Shown here one piece after another: positions 1-7,724 of a DNA stretch of 64,000 nt; position 1 is the stretch's first letter; the number at the start of each line of letters is the position of its first letter. The position numbers and the translations under genes were made by a program. The notes under the pieces were generated by a model that did no database searches, was not told the DNA's origin, and worked only from the letters and a program-made list of their open reading frames with translations. The stretch is from Hydractinia symbiolongicarpus (lineage: Eukaryota > Cnidaria > Hydrozoa > Anthoathecata > Hydractiniidae). Where the stretch lies: positions 23,619,650 through 23,683,649 of the forward strand of contig NC_079887.1 in NCBI RefSeq assembly GCF_029227915.1, given 5' to 3'.

Positions 1-317
1 GCCGTGATAATGCCGGTGGAAATAGAGCCAGATAGGGCCACACCACCCAATCCGACAGAAACGGGGATTCCAATAAGGGTAGCACCGGTTACCACCGAAC
101 CTATGCCAGAAGTGATGGTTAGGGCCGTGGCGCTGGCATTTAGAATCACAAGTCTGTGTAATTTCTTGTTGTATTTGTCCTCATTTGACTGGAATTTACC
201 TTTTAATTTTATAAGCTCCTCAAGTTGAGAGTTCACGGTATTCGTGTTAAACTTGTCCCGCTCGCTCGAATACTCGGGAGCTGTGGGTAACTTTGGATAA
301 ATCTTAAGATCGGCCAT
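1..317 (-). CDS. Small glycine-rich membrane protein, N-terminal part (cut by window start)
   Basis: An open minus-strand frame begins with ATG at 315-317 and runs off the window with no stop. Its first 15 or so residues (MADLKIYPK...) and the later TITSGIGSVVTGATLIGIP stretch are clearly paralogous to the neighbouring gene at 389-880: MAELNIHP, SQLEDLIKLRNKF and TITTGIGTIVWSAT sit at matching places. A polar coiled N-terminal half is followed by a Gly/Ala/Val-rich hydrophobic stretch that looks able to enter membranes. The function is unknown. A role in virion membrane or entry is possible but not shown. It shares its upstream 30-bp element with the 931 gene region, so the gene plus leader was probably duplicated in tandem. 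Confidence 0.75.
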   Translation of the reverse strand, partial: MADLKIYPKLPTAPEYSSERDKFNTNTVNSQLEELIKLKGKFQSNEDKYNKKLHRLVILNASATALTITSGIGSVVTGATLIGIPVSVGLGGVALSGSISTGIIT

Positions 318-330
318 TTTAGTTTATTAC

Positions 331-360
331 AAAGAAAAACTATCCTCTAAATAATAAAAA
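331..360. promoter_or_regulatory. 30-bp upstream element, copy 1
   Basis: Identical over 30 bases to 901-930. It lies 14 bases upstream of the minus-strand ATG at 317. The core reads AGAAAAACTATCCTCTAAAT followed by an AT-rich run. Perfect identity in otherwise diverged paralogous surroundings points to function, such as a viral promoter, or to recent duplication. A related AGAAAAACTA...TATCCT string lies just upstream of the gene starting at 3845. Confidence 0.5.
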
Positions 361-371
361 CGCCTTTCATG

Positions 372-385
372 ATTCTTTTGAGAAT
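372..385. terminator. Short hairpin just past a stop codon
   Basis: ATTCT-TTTG-AGAAT forms a 5-bp stem and 4-base loop immediately downstream of the stop of the 389-880 gene on the minus strand. It is weak by itself. It is reported because stronger hairpins sit at the ends of three other gene blocks in this element. Confidence 0.3.
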
Positions 386-388
386 GTT

Positions 389-880
389 TCACTCTCCATC
401 TATTTTACTTATCTTTTCAAGAGCTTCATAGTATATACCACACAAAGTTTGAAATTCCATGTTGCTAATATTATCATCATTCGGTGCACAGAAATAGGAA
501 GAGTTTCTAATCTCATCAATATACGATACTACAGTATCGTATAATTTCTCAACTTTGTTGAGTTTCTTTCTATATTTATTAATATATTCCGAGATAATTT
601 CACGGGAAACAGAGCTGGATGGCCCTATACCGGAAAATCCCATATAAATGGGAATTCTAACAATGGTAGCGCTCCAGACTATCGTACCAATACCGGTGGT
701 AATGGTCATTTTTTCCGAGATGCCGAGTGCAATCGTTAATCGGTCTAGTGCTTTGTTGTATTTATACAACTTGCTGTCGAATTTATTTCGTAATTTTATC
801 AAATCTTCAAGTTGAGAATTAACTAGCTTGTCTTGATCACACGAATAATCGGGAGTTGGATGAATATTAAGCTCGGCCAT
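389..880 (-). CDS. Small glycine-rich membrane protein (paralogue of the gene at the window start)
   Basis: A 163-residue open frame. Residues 1-50 are polar and predicted helical (SQLEDLIKLRNKFDSKLYKYNKALDRL). A hydrophobic, Gly- and Ser-rich stretch covers roughly residues 55-92 (TITTGIGTIVWSATIVRIPI). A second helical stretch has the pattern YINKYRKKLNKVEKLYDTVV. The paralogue encoded at 1-317 shares this layout. The two copies have diverged, and this one has lost some of the alternating glycines. No enzymatic motif is visible. The gene is divergent from the plus-strand gene at 931 and shares the short intergenic region with it. Its function is unknown; a virion membrane protein is one guess. 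Confidence 0.7.
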   Translation of the reverse strand: MAELNIHPTPDYSCDQDKLVNSQLEDLIKLRNKFDSKLYKYNKALDRLTIALGISEKMTITTGIGTIVWSATIVRIPIYMGFSGIGPSSSVSREIISEYINKYRKKLNKVEKLYDTVVSYIDEIRNSSYFCAPNDDNISNMEFQTLCGIYYEALEKISKIDGE

Positions 881-900
881 TTTAGTTATTATCTTATTAA

Positions 901-930
901 AAAGAAAAACTATCCTCTAAATAATAAAAA
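901..930. promoter_or_regulatory. 30-bp upstream element, copy 2 (divergent intergenic)
   Basis: Perfect copy of 331-360. It ends directly against the ATG at 931 and lies 20 bases from the minus-strand ATG at 880, so it could serve both genes. The AT-rich 3' half (AAATAATAAAAA) resembles a TATA-like element. Its role as a promoter is inferred from position and conservation only. Confidence 0.5.
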
Positions 931-2217
931 ATGGCAGACATTGACATTGACCCTTTTGGAGACCATGGGAGACCGGATGAAGGTACCGATGAAACTTTTC
1001 CACTCATACCCACCGGGGACCGTACGCGAGTACAAATAAACACACCGGGTGAAGAAGAAACATCATTCGGAGGAGGTTCCACTCAACGTACCAGAGTTTT
1101 GCGGGAAATGGTTGACGTGTTGTATGATAGATTATCTGAAGGATCCCTGTCAAAACCTGAGGTGCTACATACAGACCTTTTTGAAATTAAGGATGGTGAA
1201 TTATACTACGGAGGTAAAAACGAACCTTTGACAAACAATGGAAGACTAAGGGCCACCGGTACTATATCAGATATATTAGGCAAGAGAAGGCTGCGTAATT
1301 TAGGCTTTGACATACCAAAAGGTAAGATTACGGCCCGACAAGCTGCTAAGCTAAACAAAATACAAGAAGAACTACCCTCGTCATCTAAAATAACAACAGC
1401 AAGTGATGTAGAATTAGAAGCTATATCCGGGGATGTGGTAAACAGTACGGAAGATTTAATTTCATTGGTCAAACAATCTGTAGACCATGAAGCAACCCAG
1501 ACCGGTGATCTATTTGAATATCCTATGCGTGAATTGCTAGGATATTCAAATAGATCATTGAGAAACATAAGAGGAAGTCTTCAGGATGAAGTTGCAAAAA
1601 AGGTTCAGCTCGAACAGCATATTGACAGAGAAAAAAACAAGTTGGAAGAGATGGAAAACACACCAAATATGACCGAGGAACAACAAAATGAAGCGAAAGA
1701 AAGGTTGAAAGGTTTGCAAAGTGAGTTGAAAGGTCGGCAAGAAATTATCGATATTCTCAAAGGTAAACTTAACAGTCAAATAAAAACCATCAGGGAGACG
1801 ATTGCTAAAGTACTTGACAAAGATACCACACTGTCTGAAAAGATACGAACCCTATTCCGTGAGCAGGGTATCACTGTTGTCAGCGTACTAACGGCATTTG
1901 GTATGGTTATCGGCCTTCTCGTAGAAGCTTTGACGCCTGGGGGTGGGGGGTCATCCACCGGTAACGCACAAAATCATGAAAATGGTGGTGCAAAGGACCT
2001 CCGGTCCTGGATAAAAAACAAGTTGAATGCGTTGGGATCTCTCTTGGGAAGGTTGGCAGGGACGGCCGCTGCAGCTCTACCGGGTATATTAGGATCCATA
2101 GTATCATGGATACTCAATCGGGCGAAAGAAGCGGTTGGTTGGTTGAGTCAAAACTTGTGGGCTTTGATAGTTGGAATAGGAGGTCTGATATACACCTATC
2201 TCGTGACAAAGCGTTAG
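931..2217 (+). CDS. Coiled-coil protein with hydrophobic C-terminal segments
   Basis: 428 residues. An acidic, low-complexity N terminus (MADIDIDPFGDHGRPDEGTD) leads into a middle region. A strong coiled coil spans about 205-300 (QLEQHIDREKNKLEEMEN, LKGLQSELKGRQEIIDILK). A first hydrophobic segment is near 317-335 (GITVVSVLTAFGMVIGLLVE), followed by a Gly/Ser/Asn linker. The tail is strongly hydrophobic (LAGTAAAALPGILGSIVSWI and NLWALIVGIGGLIYTYL) and ends in TKR. I recognise this C-terminal layout as a recurring companion protein of virus-like elements in cnidarian genomes, but no function is established to my knowledge. It would fit a membrane-anchored virion or fusion-like protein. That is inference. 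It is convergent with the gene at 2272. Confidence 0.8.
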   Translation: MADIDIDPFGDHGRPDEGTDETFPLIPTGDRTRVQINTPGEEETSFGGGSTQRTRVLREMVDVLYDRLSEGSLSKPEVLHTDLFEIKDGELYYGGKNEPLTNNGRLRATGTISDILGKRRLRNLGFDIPKGKITARQAAKLNKIQEELPSSSKITTASDVELEAISGDVVNSTEDLISLVKQSVDHEATQTGDLFEYPMRELLGYSNRSLRNIRGSLQDEVAKKVQLEQHIDREKNKLEEMENTPNMTEEQQNEAKERLKGLQSELKGRQEIIDILKGKLNSQIKTIRETIAKVLDKDTTLSEKIRTLFREQGITVVSVLTAFGMVIGLLVEALTPGGGGSSTGNAQNHENGGAKDLRSWIKNKLNALGSLLGRLAGTAAAALPGILGSIVSWILNRAKEAVGWLSQNLWALIVGIGGLIYTYLVTKR

Positions 2218-2229
2218 CCATACTGAATA

Positions 2230-2254
2230 TATGTTACATGTATCATGTAACATA
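2230..2254. terminator. Perfect hairpin between convergent genes
   Basis: TATGTTACATG-TAT-CATGTAACATA is an 11-bp perfect stem with a 3-base loop. It lies between the stop of the plus-strand gene at 2217 and the stop of the minus-strand gene at 2272, where it could end both transcripts. A second small inverted repeat (AGTAC/GTACT) follows directly. The design matches the hairpin after the ATPase gene. Confidence 0.6.
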
Positions 2255-2271
2255 GTACCTGGGGTATCGTA

Positions 2272-2697
2272 CTATTTTTCGAAATACCACACGGCACCAC
2301 TGACGCCGATCATGCTTAGCGCGATAAATGCCAATTCCCTTTCATGTTGGCCCTTGCTCGGTGTATAAAAGTCGCTCAATACAGGTTCGCGCGGCATATC
2401 CGTGAGGGTTGATCCTCCAAACACTTTTCTATATTCGCGCATGGCATCATCCAGCTCTGTGAATTTCCCCTCGGCCTTCTTCTCAAGTCTGAGCTGCTTA
2501 TTGATAAAGTCCACCCTCTCTTGTCTTTTACGTTGCCATATAACCTGAGCCTTTTGCAGCTGTTCTATGGCCAGATCATGCCGCTTCCGTTCCTTATCTA
2601 TCCTATCCTTGGATAAACTTGAAAATAGATAGCTTGATCCGGTGAAAGCCAAAGCGTTCGCGAATGCACCTCCCAACATCATTGCAATTGAAGCCAT
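2272..2697 (-). CDS. Small protein with N- and C-terminal hydrophobic segments and central helix
   Basis: 141 residues. The N terminus is hydrophobic and Ala/Gly-rich (MASIAMMLGGAFANALAFTG). A long charged helix follows (about 28-80, RIDKERKRHDLAIEQLQKAQ). A conserved-looking motif VLSDFYTPS comes next, then a C-terminal hydrophobic segment (ELAFIALSMIGVSGAVWYF). I recognise this layout from small genes in cnidarian virus-like elements. It is probably a minor virion or membrane protein. No catalytic motif is visible. It closes a compact minus-strand block that starts near 3845. Confidence 0.75.
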   Translation of the reverse strand: MASIAMMLGGAFANALAFTGSSYLFSSLSKDRIDKERKRHDLAIEQLQKAQVIWQRKRQERVDFINKQLRLEKKAEGKFTELDDAMREYRKVFGGSTLTDMPREPVLSDFYTPSKGQHERELAFIALSMIGVSGAVWYFEK

Positions 2698-2728
2698 GTT
2701 TCATATAATCAGGTATAATTTAGTGTTG

Positions 2729-2854
2729 TTATTTTAATACGATAGCTTCAGAGTCTATGACATCGGTATCCTTGTATTCCACCTTGGGTAAAATACTCTC
2801 AACTTTCTTACGTTGACATAAAACCCAGACCAGCCATTCCAGTATTCGCAACAT
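2729..2854 (-). CDS. 41-residue micro-ORF
   Basis: ATG at 2852-2854, stop TAA at 2729-2731. The peptide starts with a hydrophobic, Trp-rich stretch (MLRILEWLVWVLCQRKK) and ends polar. Its start overlaps the stop of the upstream micro-ORF in the arrangement TAATG (shared A at 2854), which is typical of termination-reinitiation. No family is recognised. Support comes from the tight, collinear packing with neighbours and the amphipathic N terminus. Confidence 0.5.
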   Translation of the reverse strand: MLRILEWLVWVLCQRKKVESILPKVEYKDTDVIDSEAIVLK

Positions 2855-2985
2855 TATATATTTATAGTTTCAGGTATAATTTTTTGCTTAACTAGATATT
2901 CTCTTGACATTTCACTTGCGGCAACTATTGCTACAAGCTTTCCGGTATCTTCCAGGTCAAACTTCTGAATTGAGGGTGGTGTCAT
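2854..2985 (-). CDS. 43-residue micro-ORF overlapping both neighbours
   Basis: ATG at 2983-2985, stop at 2854-2856. The start lies inside the last codons of the gene at 2957-3280 (29-base overlap), and the stop overlaps the next ORF's start by one base. The peptide is mixed polar (MTPPSIQKFDLEDTGKLVAI then VAASEMSREYLVKQK). No family is recognised. The chain of overlaps suggests translational coupling in a compact viral unit. Confidence 0.5.
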   Translation of the reverse strand: MTPPSIQKFDLEDTGKLVAIVAASEMSREYLVKQKIIPETINI

Positions 2986-3280
2986 TTTTAATACCTTTTA
3001 ATACCATAACTATCACACCACCACCCATTATTGTGTAGTTCACTCCACCGTTTTTAGGACCATCTGTCACGGAATCCTCAATTACAATATCCTTAGGATC
3101 CTCCAACTGTGTCTGAGATGCCGGCTGGGTTTGTGTCTGAGGTGCTGACTGCGCCTCCGTCTGAGCCATGAGCAATCTTTTATATTCTTCCCTATTTTTA
3201 CGGTTGTATTCGGCCAACCTCTTACCAGCCTCAACCTTTTTAGGGTTCTTCGTTGTCACCTGAACTGGAGTATCCGACAT
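2957..3280 (-). CDS. Small basic N-terminus / hydrophobic C-terminus protein
   Basis: 107 residues. The N-terminal half is basic and helical (NPKKVEAGKRLAEYNRKNRE). A Gln/Thr/Pro-rich linker follows (QTQTQPASQTQ), then a short hydrophobic patch near the C terminus (GGGVIVMVLKGI). This patch is short for a membrane span and is followed by a polar tail, so the original C terminus may have been changed by a frameshift. The start overlaps the end of the 3240-3845 gene by 41 bases in another frame. Similar small tail-anchored proteins accompany related elements in cnidarians. The function is unknown. Confidence 0.65.
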   Translation of the reverse strand: MSDTPVQVTTKNPKKVEAGKRLAEYNRKNREEYKRLLMAQTEAQSAPQTQTQPASQTQLEDPKDIVIEDSVTDGPKNGGVNYTIMGGGVIVMVLKGIKNDTTLNSEV

Positions 3281-3845
3281 CTTTAGTATCCGTATCGATA
3301 TTGTTTAATTTTTTTCCTGCGATATAATGTCTACCTGTGATTAAACCTACACTGATTGGTGATAGTAGTGATCCGAACTTATAATATAGATCACATGTGA
3401 ACCTTTGGAGTGCCGAGTTTAGGAATGGATCATTCTCCAGGTCATCACTAAGCGCTTTTTGATTTTTTATACCTAGAGCTGTACAGGCACCCATGGAGTA
3501 CATGTGGATTATTGACTCCCCTGAAGACTTTACCATTTGACCGGACAGTTTAGCCTCGTATATAGTGAAAAGTTTATCCACCTCATCATTCTTGAGCTTT
3601 TGAATTTGCTCCTCCGTATACATCTTCCCAAGATATAACTTGCTATTTCCGGTCAGCACGCACTCGAGCAATTTCTGTCTCTTCCCATCATCCTGGTCCT
3701 CGATAAAAATTAGGTTGTCAATTGCGGTTTCAGCCATTTTTAATAGAGATAGGTATTTTTTAATACAAAAAAGACAAAAACTAACCAATACCAGCAATAG
3801 CACTACAGCTATCACCAGTAATATGAAATTTATATATTCTATCAT
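3240..3845 (-). CDS. Membrane-anchored virion-associated protein candidate
   Basis: 201 residues. The N terminus is a clear membrane segment (INFILLVIAVVLLLVLVSFC, residues about 6-28). A helical soluble region follows with the pattern LYLGKMYTEEQIQKL, then DPFLNSALQRFTCDLYYKFG and a hydrophobic PISVGLITGRHYIAG. I recognise the soluble part as a recurrent protein of cnidarian virus-like elements. Its biochemical role is not known. An upstream AGAAAAACTA string resembles the core of the 30-bp element near 331 and 901. It heads a minus-strand gene block of overlapping ORFs. Confidence 0.75.
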   Translation of the reverse strand: MIEYINFILLVIAVVLLLVLVSFCLFCIKKYLSLLKMAETAIDNLIFIEDQDDGKRQKLLECVLTGNSKLYLGKMYTEEQIQKLKNDEVDKLFTIYEAKLSGQMVKSSGESIIHMYSMGACTALGIKNQKALSDDLENDPFLNSALQRFTCDLYYKFGSLLSPISVGLITGRHYIAGKKLNNIDTDTKDVGYSSSGDNEEP

Positions 3846-3873
3846 TAGGATAGGACTGTAGTTTTTCTATAGA

Positions 3874-3898
3874 TTTGTTACAAGACTCTTGTAACAAA
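3874..3898. terminator. Perfect hairpin downstream of the ATPase gene
   Basis: TTTGTTACAAG-ACT-CTTGTAACAAA is an 11-bp perfect stem with a 3-base loop, starting 12 bases past the ATPase stop. It has the same stem length and loop size as the hairpin at 2230-2254 and shares the string GTTACA with it. A shared 3'-end or polyadenylation signal for the element's transcripts is the simplest reading. Confidence 0.6.
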
Positions 3899-3909
3899 AA
3901 ACTTCAAAT

Positions 3910-4506
3910 CTAACAAATCACGTGGGTTCTTGGATGTTCCATCCTCATGACTAAATGTGTATATTTTCCATCTTTTAGCCTTTCCTTAACCTTCTGGATC
4001 TCTGATGATTCAATGACATCATTCTCCTCGTGGATAGTTGCGAGATCATGTCTGTCCTTCGGATACCACACATATAACATTTTCGCCTGTCTTCGTAAGT
4101 TCTTCGGTATCGCGGTGTATGATTGTGTGAGTAACCACATTGTGTGGTTTCGATGACGACCGCTGATGGCCAGCTCCAGCAGCGGTTTCCTCTTTTTATC
4201 CAATTTTTCATCCGCGATGATGTCATCGATCAGGAATAATGTTTTGTATCCCGCGAATAAATCCGTCATCTTTTGGATCCATTCATACAACAAGCCCATG
4301 GGCTCAATTAGAATCACATATCTATCCCTCCAGAACCATTTTCGACACATATATGTCTTGTTCCATCTTAATGTTGGACATATAATCACAATGAAATCGA
4401 AGTGATCAAAGTATTCACTCTCTAGTAGCGTTACAACGCGTTTGGATTTCCCGCAGCCCGTGGGACCTACGAATAGTGCCGTGTGAGGATCTTTTATGTA
4501 GTCCAT
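3910..4506 (-). CDS. FtsK/HerA-type (A32-like) genome-packaging ATPase
   Basis: 198 residues from the ATG at 4504-4506, which lies two bases past the upstream stop. This start is preferred to a GTG 27 bases upstream. Walker A is GPTGCGKS (residues about 14-21). Walker B is TLFLIDD (about 89-95). A downstream SGRHRNHTMWLLTQSY matches the conserved post-Walker-B region of viral packaging ATPases. In Polintons, virophages and adintoviruses this enzyme drives DNA into the preformed capsid using ATP. Its position directly behind the capsid gene fits the common ATPase-capsid gene linkage. The frame is intact with all key residues. A hairpin follows the stop. Confidence 0.9.
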   Translation of the reverse strand: MDYIKDPHTALFVGPTGCGKSKRVVTLLESEYFDHFDFIVIICPTLRWNKTYMCRKWFWRDRYVILIEPMGLLYEWIQKMTDLFAGYKTLFLIDDIIADEKLDKKRKPLLELAISGRHRNHTMWLLTQSYTAIPKNLRRQAKMLYVWYPKDRHDLATIHEENDVIESSEIQKVKERLKDGKYTHLVMRMEHPRTHVIC

Positions 4507-4507
4507 C

Positions 4508-5134
4508 TTAATATAGTACATCCATAATTTCACCGTTTTGAATATTTAATTGAGCATCCATGATTAGATATATGTAAGCGTTTAAGGATCCCGCTGTTTC
4601 GGCCGTCTTTTTAACTTGCAGTGTGATCCCCTCGCTCGCATTTTCAATCCGTCGACCAGTCCCGTGCAGTGAGTTTTCATCTATGGTTCTGAAATCCAGC
4701 CATAGAGCATATTTCGTGGTTAGATAGTCCGCGACCTTCACATCATGTAGTTGCAGATGTTTTTGTATTTCACCAGCGTTGCCATCCCTTTGCTTGCCCT
4801 CAGCGAAATACTTGCATATTTCACCATAATGCTCAAACGGTTGCATTCCCTGAGCGAAAAGTTGGTTAGGCTTACCCTCAACTATTGCTGATACCTTTTT
4901 GATCTTAGGATTGTAGAACTTACCAGTATCACGTTTGTAGGATTGTTCGTCCTCAAACAAAACCAATATACCCTTCAGAGACTTGCAAGGTGTATTGAAC
5001 GACCAATTCCACGTTGTGTCCGACTTATCCACCCTAATTTGTCTATGTCTCAGAAATCTGTCATAAAGTACAGCCATGTTTTCGTATTCATTTGAGATGA
5101 ATCTGGCAAGTGTGGGTTGTGTCACAATCTCATA
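4508..5134 (-). pseudogene. Major-capsid-like protein, C-terminal part (in frame after a stop)
   Basis: This frame is exactly continuous with the preceding 5135-5812 frame, and only the TAA at 5135-5137 separates them. It has no ATG near its beginning; the nearest start-like codon is a GTG at 5123-5125 and the first Met comes well inside. About 205 residues are open, with motifs such as WNWSFNTPCKSLKGILVLFE and YALWLDFRTIDENSLHGTG. It is read as the second jelly-roll half of the capsid protein. It would be made only by stop-codon readthrough or internal initiation. Otherwise the virus copy is dead. It ends two bases before the ATPase start. Confidence 0.7.
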
Positions 5135-5812
5135 TTAGATTTTGTATTTGGCATCCGGTGCCGGTGCTGTGGCAGAACCGGAAGGTTTGGTTGGAGTTGA
5201 TAGTACTACCCTGTCATAATTGTTGAATGTTATCTCATAACATAGCCTATTACCTAATCCAGCCTGATAATATGGGATCGTGCTATCCAACATTTCAAAA
5301 TCCAGAGGTATGGTAAACTTGTTTTTATACGCATCATAGATTGCTTTGTCCGCTACCTCAGATGTATCTTTATCCGCGGCTCCAACTCTCAGTTTCATGC
5401 AATTTTCCGTGCAACCATCATCGGATATGATACCCTGTCTGATTGAGTTCCCCTTCTCATGCTTTGTCAGCCATAAATCTCTGTAGCACCCGAAAAGATC
5501 AAAGTCATCAATGCTCAGAATCTCGGTACCCTCGAACTTGATAGCTAGCTTTTTAACAATTGCCCTCCCTATGTTAGAGACCAATGTTCTCTTCGTGTCG
5601 GCTTTTGACTCGAGATCAATGTCGAAACTAAGTTTCGAAGTACCCGGAACAATGACATCATCGTTACCTAAATTAGGGAACCTAATCAGGAGTAACTGGT
5701 TCTGATCAATCTCACTTGGGTTGTGAGTTACAATTACTTTTTGATGCGTGCCTTTTACGCCATGTGCGATTCTAAGTGAACGTTCTGGGTTTAACTTTTT
5801 CCCGTATTCCAT
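5135..5812 (-). CDS. Major-capsid-like protein, N-terminal part (ends at in-frame TAA)
   Basis: 225 residues from ATG at 5812. Beta-rich, with the signature region LVSNIGRAIVKKLAIKFEG followed by DDFDLFGCYRDLWLT. This is typical of the first jelly roll of double-jelly-roll capsid proteins in the Polinton/virophage group (a family-level judgement by eye). It stops at a TAA, and the open frame then goes on for about 205 more residues, so together they reach the 430-residue range. Capsid proteins of this class are normally one chain, so the TAA is probably a lesion. The gene is followed by the ATPase and preceded by a candidate minor capsid gene. Confidence 0.75.
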   Translation of the reverse strand: MEYGKKLNPERSLRIAHGVKGTHQKVIVTHNPSEIDQNQLLLIRFPNLGNDDVIVPGTSKLSFDIDLESKADTKRTLVSNIGRAIVKKLAIKFEGTEILSIDDFDLFGCYRDLWLTKHEKGNSIRQGIISDDGCTENCMKLRVGAADKDTSEVADKAIYDAYKNKFTIPLDFEMLDSTIPYYQAGLGNRLCYEITFNNYDRVVLSTPTKPSGSATAPAPDAKYKI

Positions 5813-5865
5813 GCTATTCCATATTACTTTTATTTTATTTTTACTTTAATTCGGTTTAGCGTTAC

Positions 5866-6429
5866 CTATTGCTCACTGTATATGTCTATCATCTCTCTTA
5901 TGTGAAGGACAACCGTTGTTCCCAGACTATCTTTTACAAGATCTCCATTTTGATCGGTGATTTTCAAAGTAAGTGATTGAAGGAAACCATTCTTTAGTTT
6001 CTTATATTGTGGGTTTTTGGGCTCAATATGTGTAACATCACCATACTCGGATATATGATATGTGATCAGGTTGTTGCTATATCTACCATTTTTAAGATTT
6101 AATGTATTGTCCAATTCATTCAGATTGAAATGTAGTTCTGTTATGTTGGTTAGCTTATTTGTTTTGATTACTCTGGGGTCTTTGATTAATGGTGTGGATG
6201 TGACATCACCCGCTAAAGATGCATTCAACTCCCTTCCGGTGTATTTTCCTTTCGGTAGCAACTTTTCGTCTTTTCCAATGGTCACTTTTAGTGGGGCTGT
6301 GATTTCATATGTAACATTGTCCGAAAACGTCTCCATGATCGCAACTTCTTTTGTGCCATGTGGGTTGGTGATTGGGCGATACAAATAGATTGTCTTTTCA
6401 CTATTTACGTCATTTATTGTGATATACAT
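5866..6429 (-). CDS. Candidate minor capsid (penton-like) protein
   Basis: 187 residues, rich in predicted beta strands, starting MYITINDVNSEKTIYLYRP. No transmembrane segment and no enzymatic motif is visible. Size, beta content and position directly upstream of the major-capsid-like gene match the single-jelly-roll minor capsid protein of Polinton-like viruses. I also recognise it as a recurring neighbour in cnidarian elements. Assignment as penton is inference from synteny. It is divergently arranged with the plus-strand gene at 6467 across a 37-base AT-rich gap that must hold both promoters. Confidence 0.6.
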   Translation of the reverse strand: MYITINDVNSEKTIYLYRPITNPHGTKEVAIMETFSDNVTYEITAPLKVTIGKDEKLLPKGKYTGRELNASLAGDVTSTPLIKDPRVIKTNKLTNITELHFNLNELDNTLNLKNGRYSNNLITYHISEYGDVTHIEPKNPQYKKLKNGFLQSLTLKITDQNGDLVKDSLGTTVVLHIREMIDIYSEQ

Positions 6430-6466
6430 TCTTATATTAGAGAGTGGAATTATTTAAATCAAAAGA

Positions 6467-7678
6467 ATGGATAGCATTTTCAAATACAACCCGAATGCGA
6501 CCTATAAGCCAAATGGAGGACAGAATCTTCAGATATTGGATGGGAAGGATCTATACAAACAGACCATTATTGTGTCCGAAAATGGCTCTTTCCCCGCTGT
6601 CTTTCCTAATATTTTTACTAATTACGAACTTAATCAAAACGAACAACGTATGAAAATTTGGAATGAGCATCCGTTTAGATTATGGCAAACCCAGCTCAAT
6701 TTTGCCACTTGGTGCGCTTCAAGTGCCTGTGGGGTAAGTTCCGAACACCTGAAGGAAGGTAGATCTATGGTCAGGTCAATATATCGTTTTCATGTGTATT
6801 ATCACATTAGACGAATCATTAAGCACCTACAGACACCTCTACCCTTTGAGGATAGTTTTAATCAATATGATAATCCTTATTCAAATGAGGAATTTCTAAA
6901 AATCTGTGGTGAGTATGATGTTGATTCCAACCCCATAAAATACAGAGGTCAGTACTTTTTCAGTTCATATCAAAAAAGACGTAAAGACTATCCAACTCCC
7001 GGGTTGAGTTATTTCACTAACGACTCCATGACGCGGTGGATTGTGGAAAAATCCGATGGATTTACAAAAACGGGCCTTGTGAAGATCTCAAGCAGTGTTA
7101 GGGCCTATGCCTATCTTGTTCTTAGTTCTCAGGCCTCGGCACGCTCCTCCATCCTTGGTAATGATTCAAGTGCGCTGACCGCCCAAAGAGTTTTTATGAA
7201 TAACCTTGAAGACATTGTTAACCGTAGGGTTGATATTCAGGAGGACATTAAACGTTATCAGGATACGTTAAACTACGCTTCAAGTAAGGTTGATTATTCG
7301 GTTGGACAAGGTATTTATATGATACCTAGTGACATGAATCTCAGAATTAAGACGGGTGTGGTGGGTTACAACAACAAGATTTTGATATCTGGTAAAGATC
7401 TTACCATTGGTATTAATCGAAAGGTCAATGTTACCGAAAAAACAACCGAATCACATAAAAAGATAACTAAAAAGAAGTCTGTAACCTCTGACCATACTGA
7501 TATCCATCCTGATAAACACATTACGGTTCACCACGTGGATACTACCGTTAAACACATTACCAGTGCTACCGTTGGTAGCACCAGTACTACCGTTGGTAGC
7601 ACCACACATGAAGATGAGAAGATCGCTCTTATTTTATCTTTGACCGCGGCATTTGGTATATGGTATGCTTTTCGATAG
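6467..7678 (+). CDS. Large element protein with C-terminal membrane anchor
   Basis: 403 residues starting MDSIFKYNPNATYKPNGGQN. The first 300 residues look globular, with a central WQTQLNFATWCASSACG motif and a helical ALTAQRVFMNNLEDIVNRRV region. The C-terminal part is a His/Thr/Lys-rich linker that includes a short tandem repeat (ATVGSTSTTVGSTT), followed by a membrane segment (IALILSLTAAFGIWYAF). I recognise it as a common companion protein of cnidarian virus-like elements. No function is established. A tail-anchored virion or assembly protein is plausible. A downstream ATG at 6512 is less likely as start. Confidence 0.75.
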   Translation: MDSIFKYNPNATYKPNGGQNLQILDGKDLYKQTIIVSENGSFPAVFPNIFTNYELNQNEQRMKIWNEHPFRLWQTQLNFATWCASSACGVSSEHLKEGRSMVRSIYRFHVYYHIRRIIKHLQTPLPFEDSFNQYDNPYSNEEFLKICGEYDVDSNPIKYRGQYFFSSYQKRRKDYPTPGLSYFTNDSMTRWIVEKSDGFTKTGLVKISSSVRAYAYLVLSSQASARSSILGNDSSALTAQRVFMNNLEDIVNRRVDIQEDIKRYQDTLNYASSKVDYSVGQGIYMIPSDMNLRIKTGVVGYNNKILISGKDLTIGINRKVNVTEKTTESHKKITKKKSVTSDHTDIHPDKHITVHHVDTTVKHITSATVGSTSTTVGSTTHEDEKIALILSLTAAFGIWYAFR

Positions 7679-7724
7679 AATATTAAAAGTGGTATAAAGA
7701 GATATAATCGTGAATATAAACACA

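Noticed and set aside
4-228. Plus-strand frame at the window start
   Set aside because: Antisense shadow of the truncated membrane-protein gene, which is supported by its paralogue.
1206-2107. Several minus-strand frames opposite the coiled-coil viral protein
   Set aside because: They have no features of their own; the plus frame is continuous and has a coherent domain layout.
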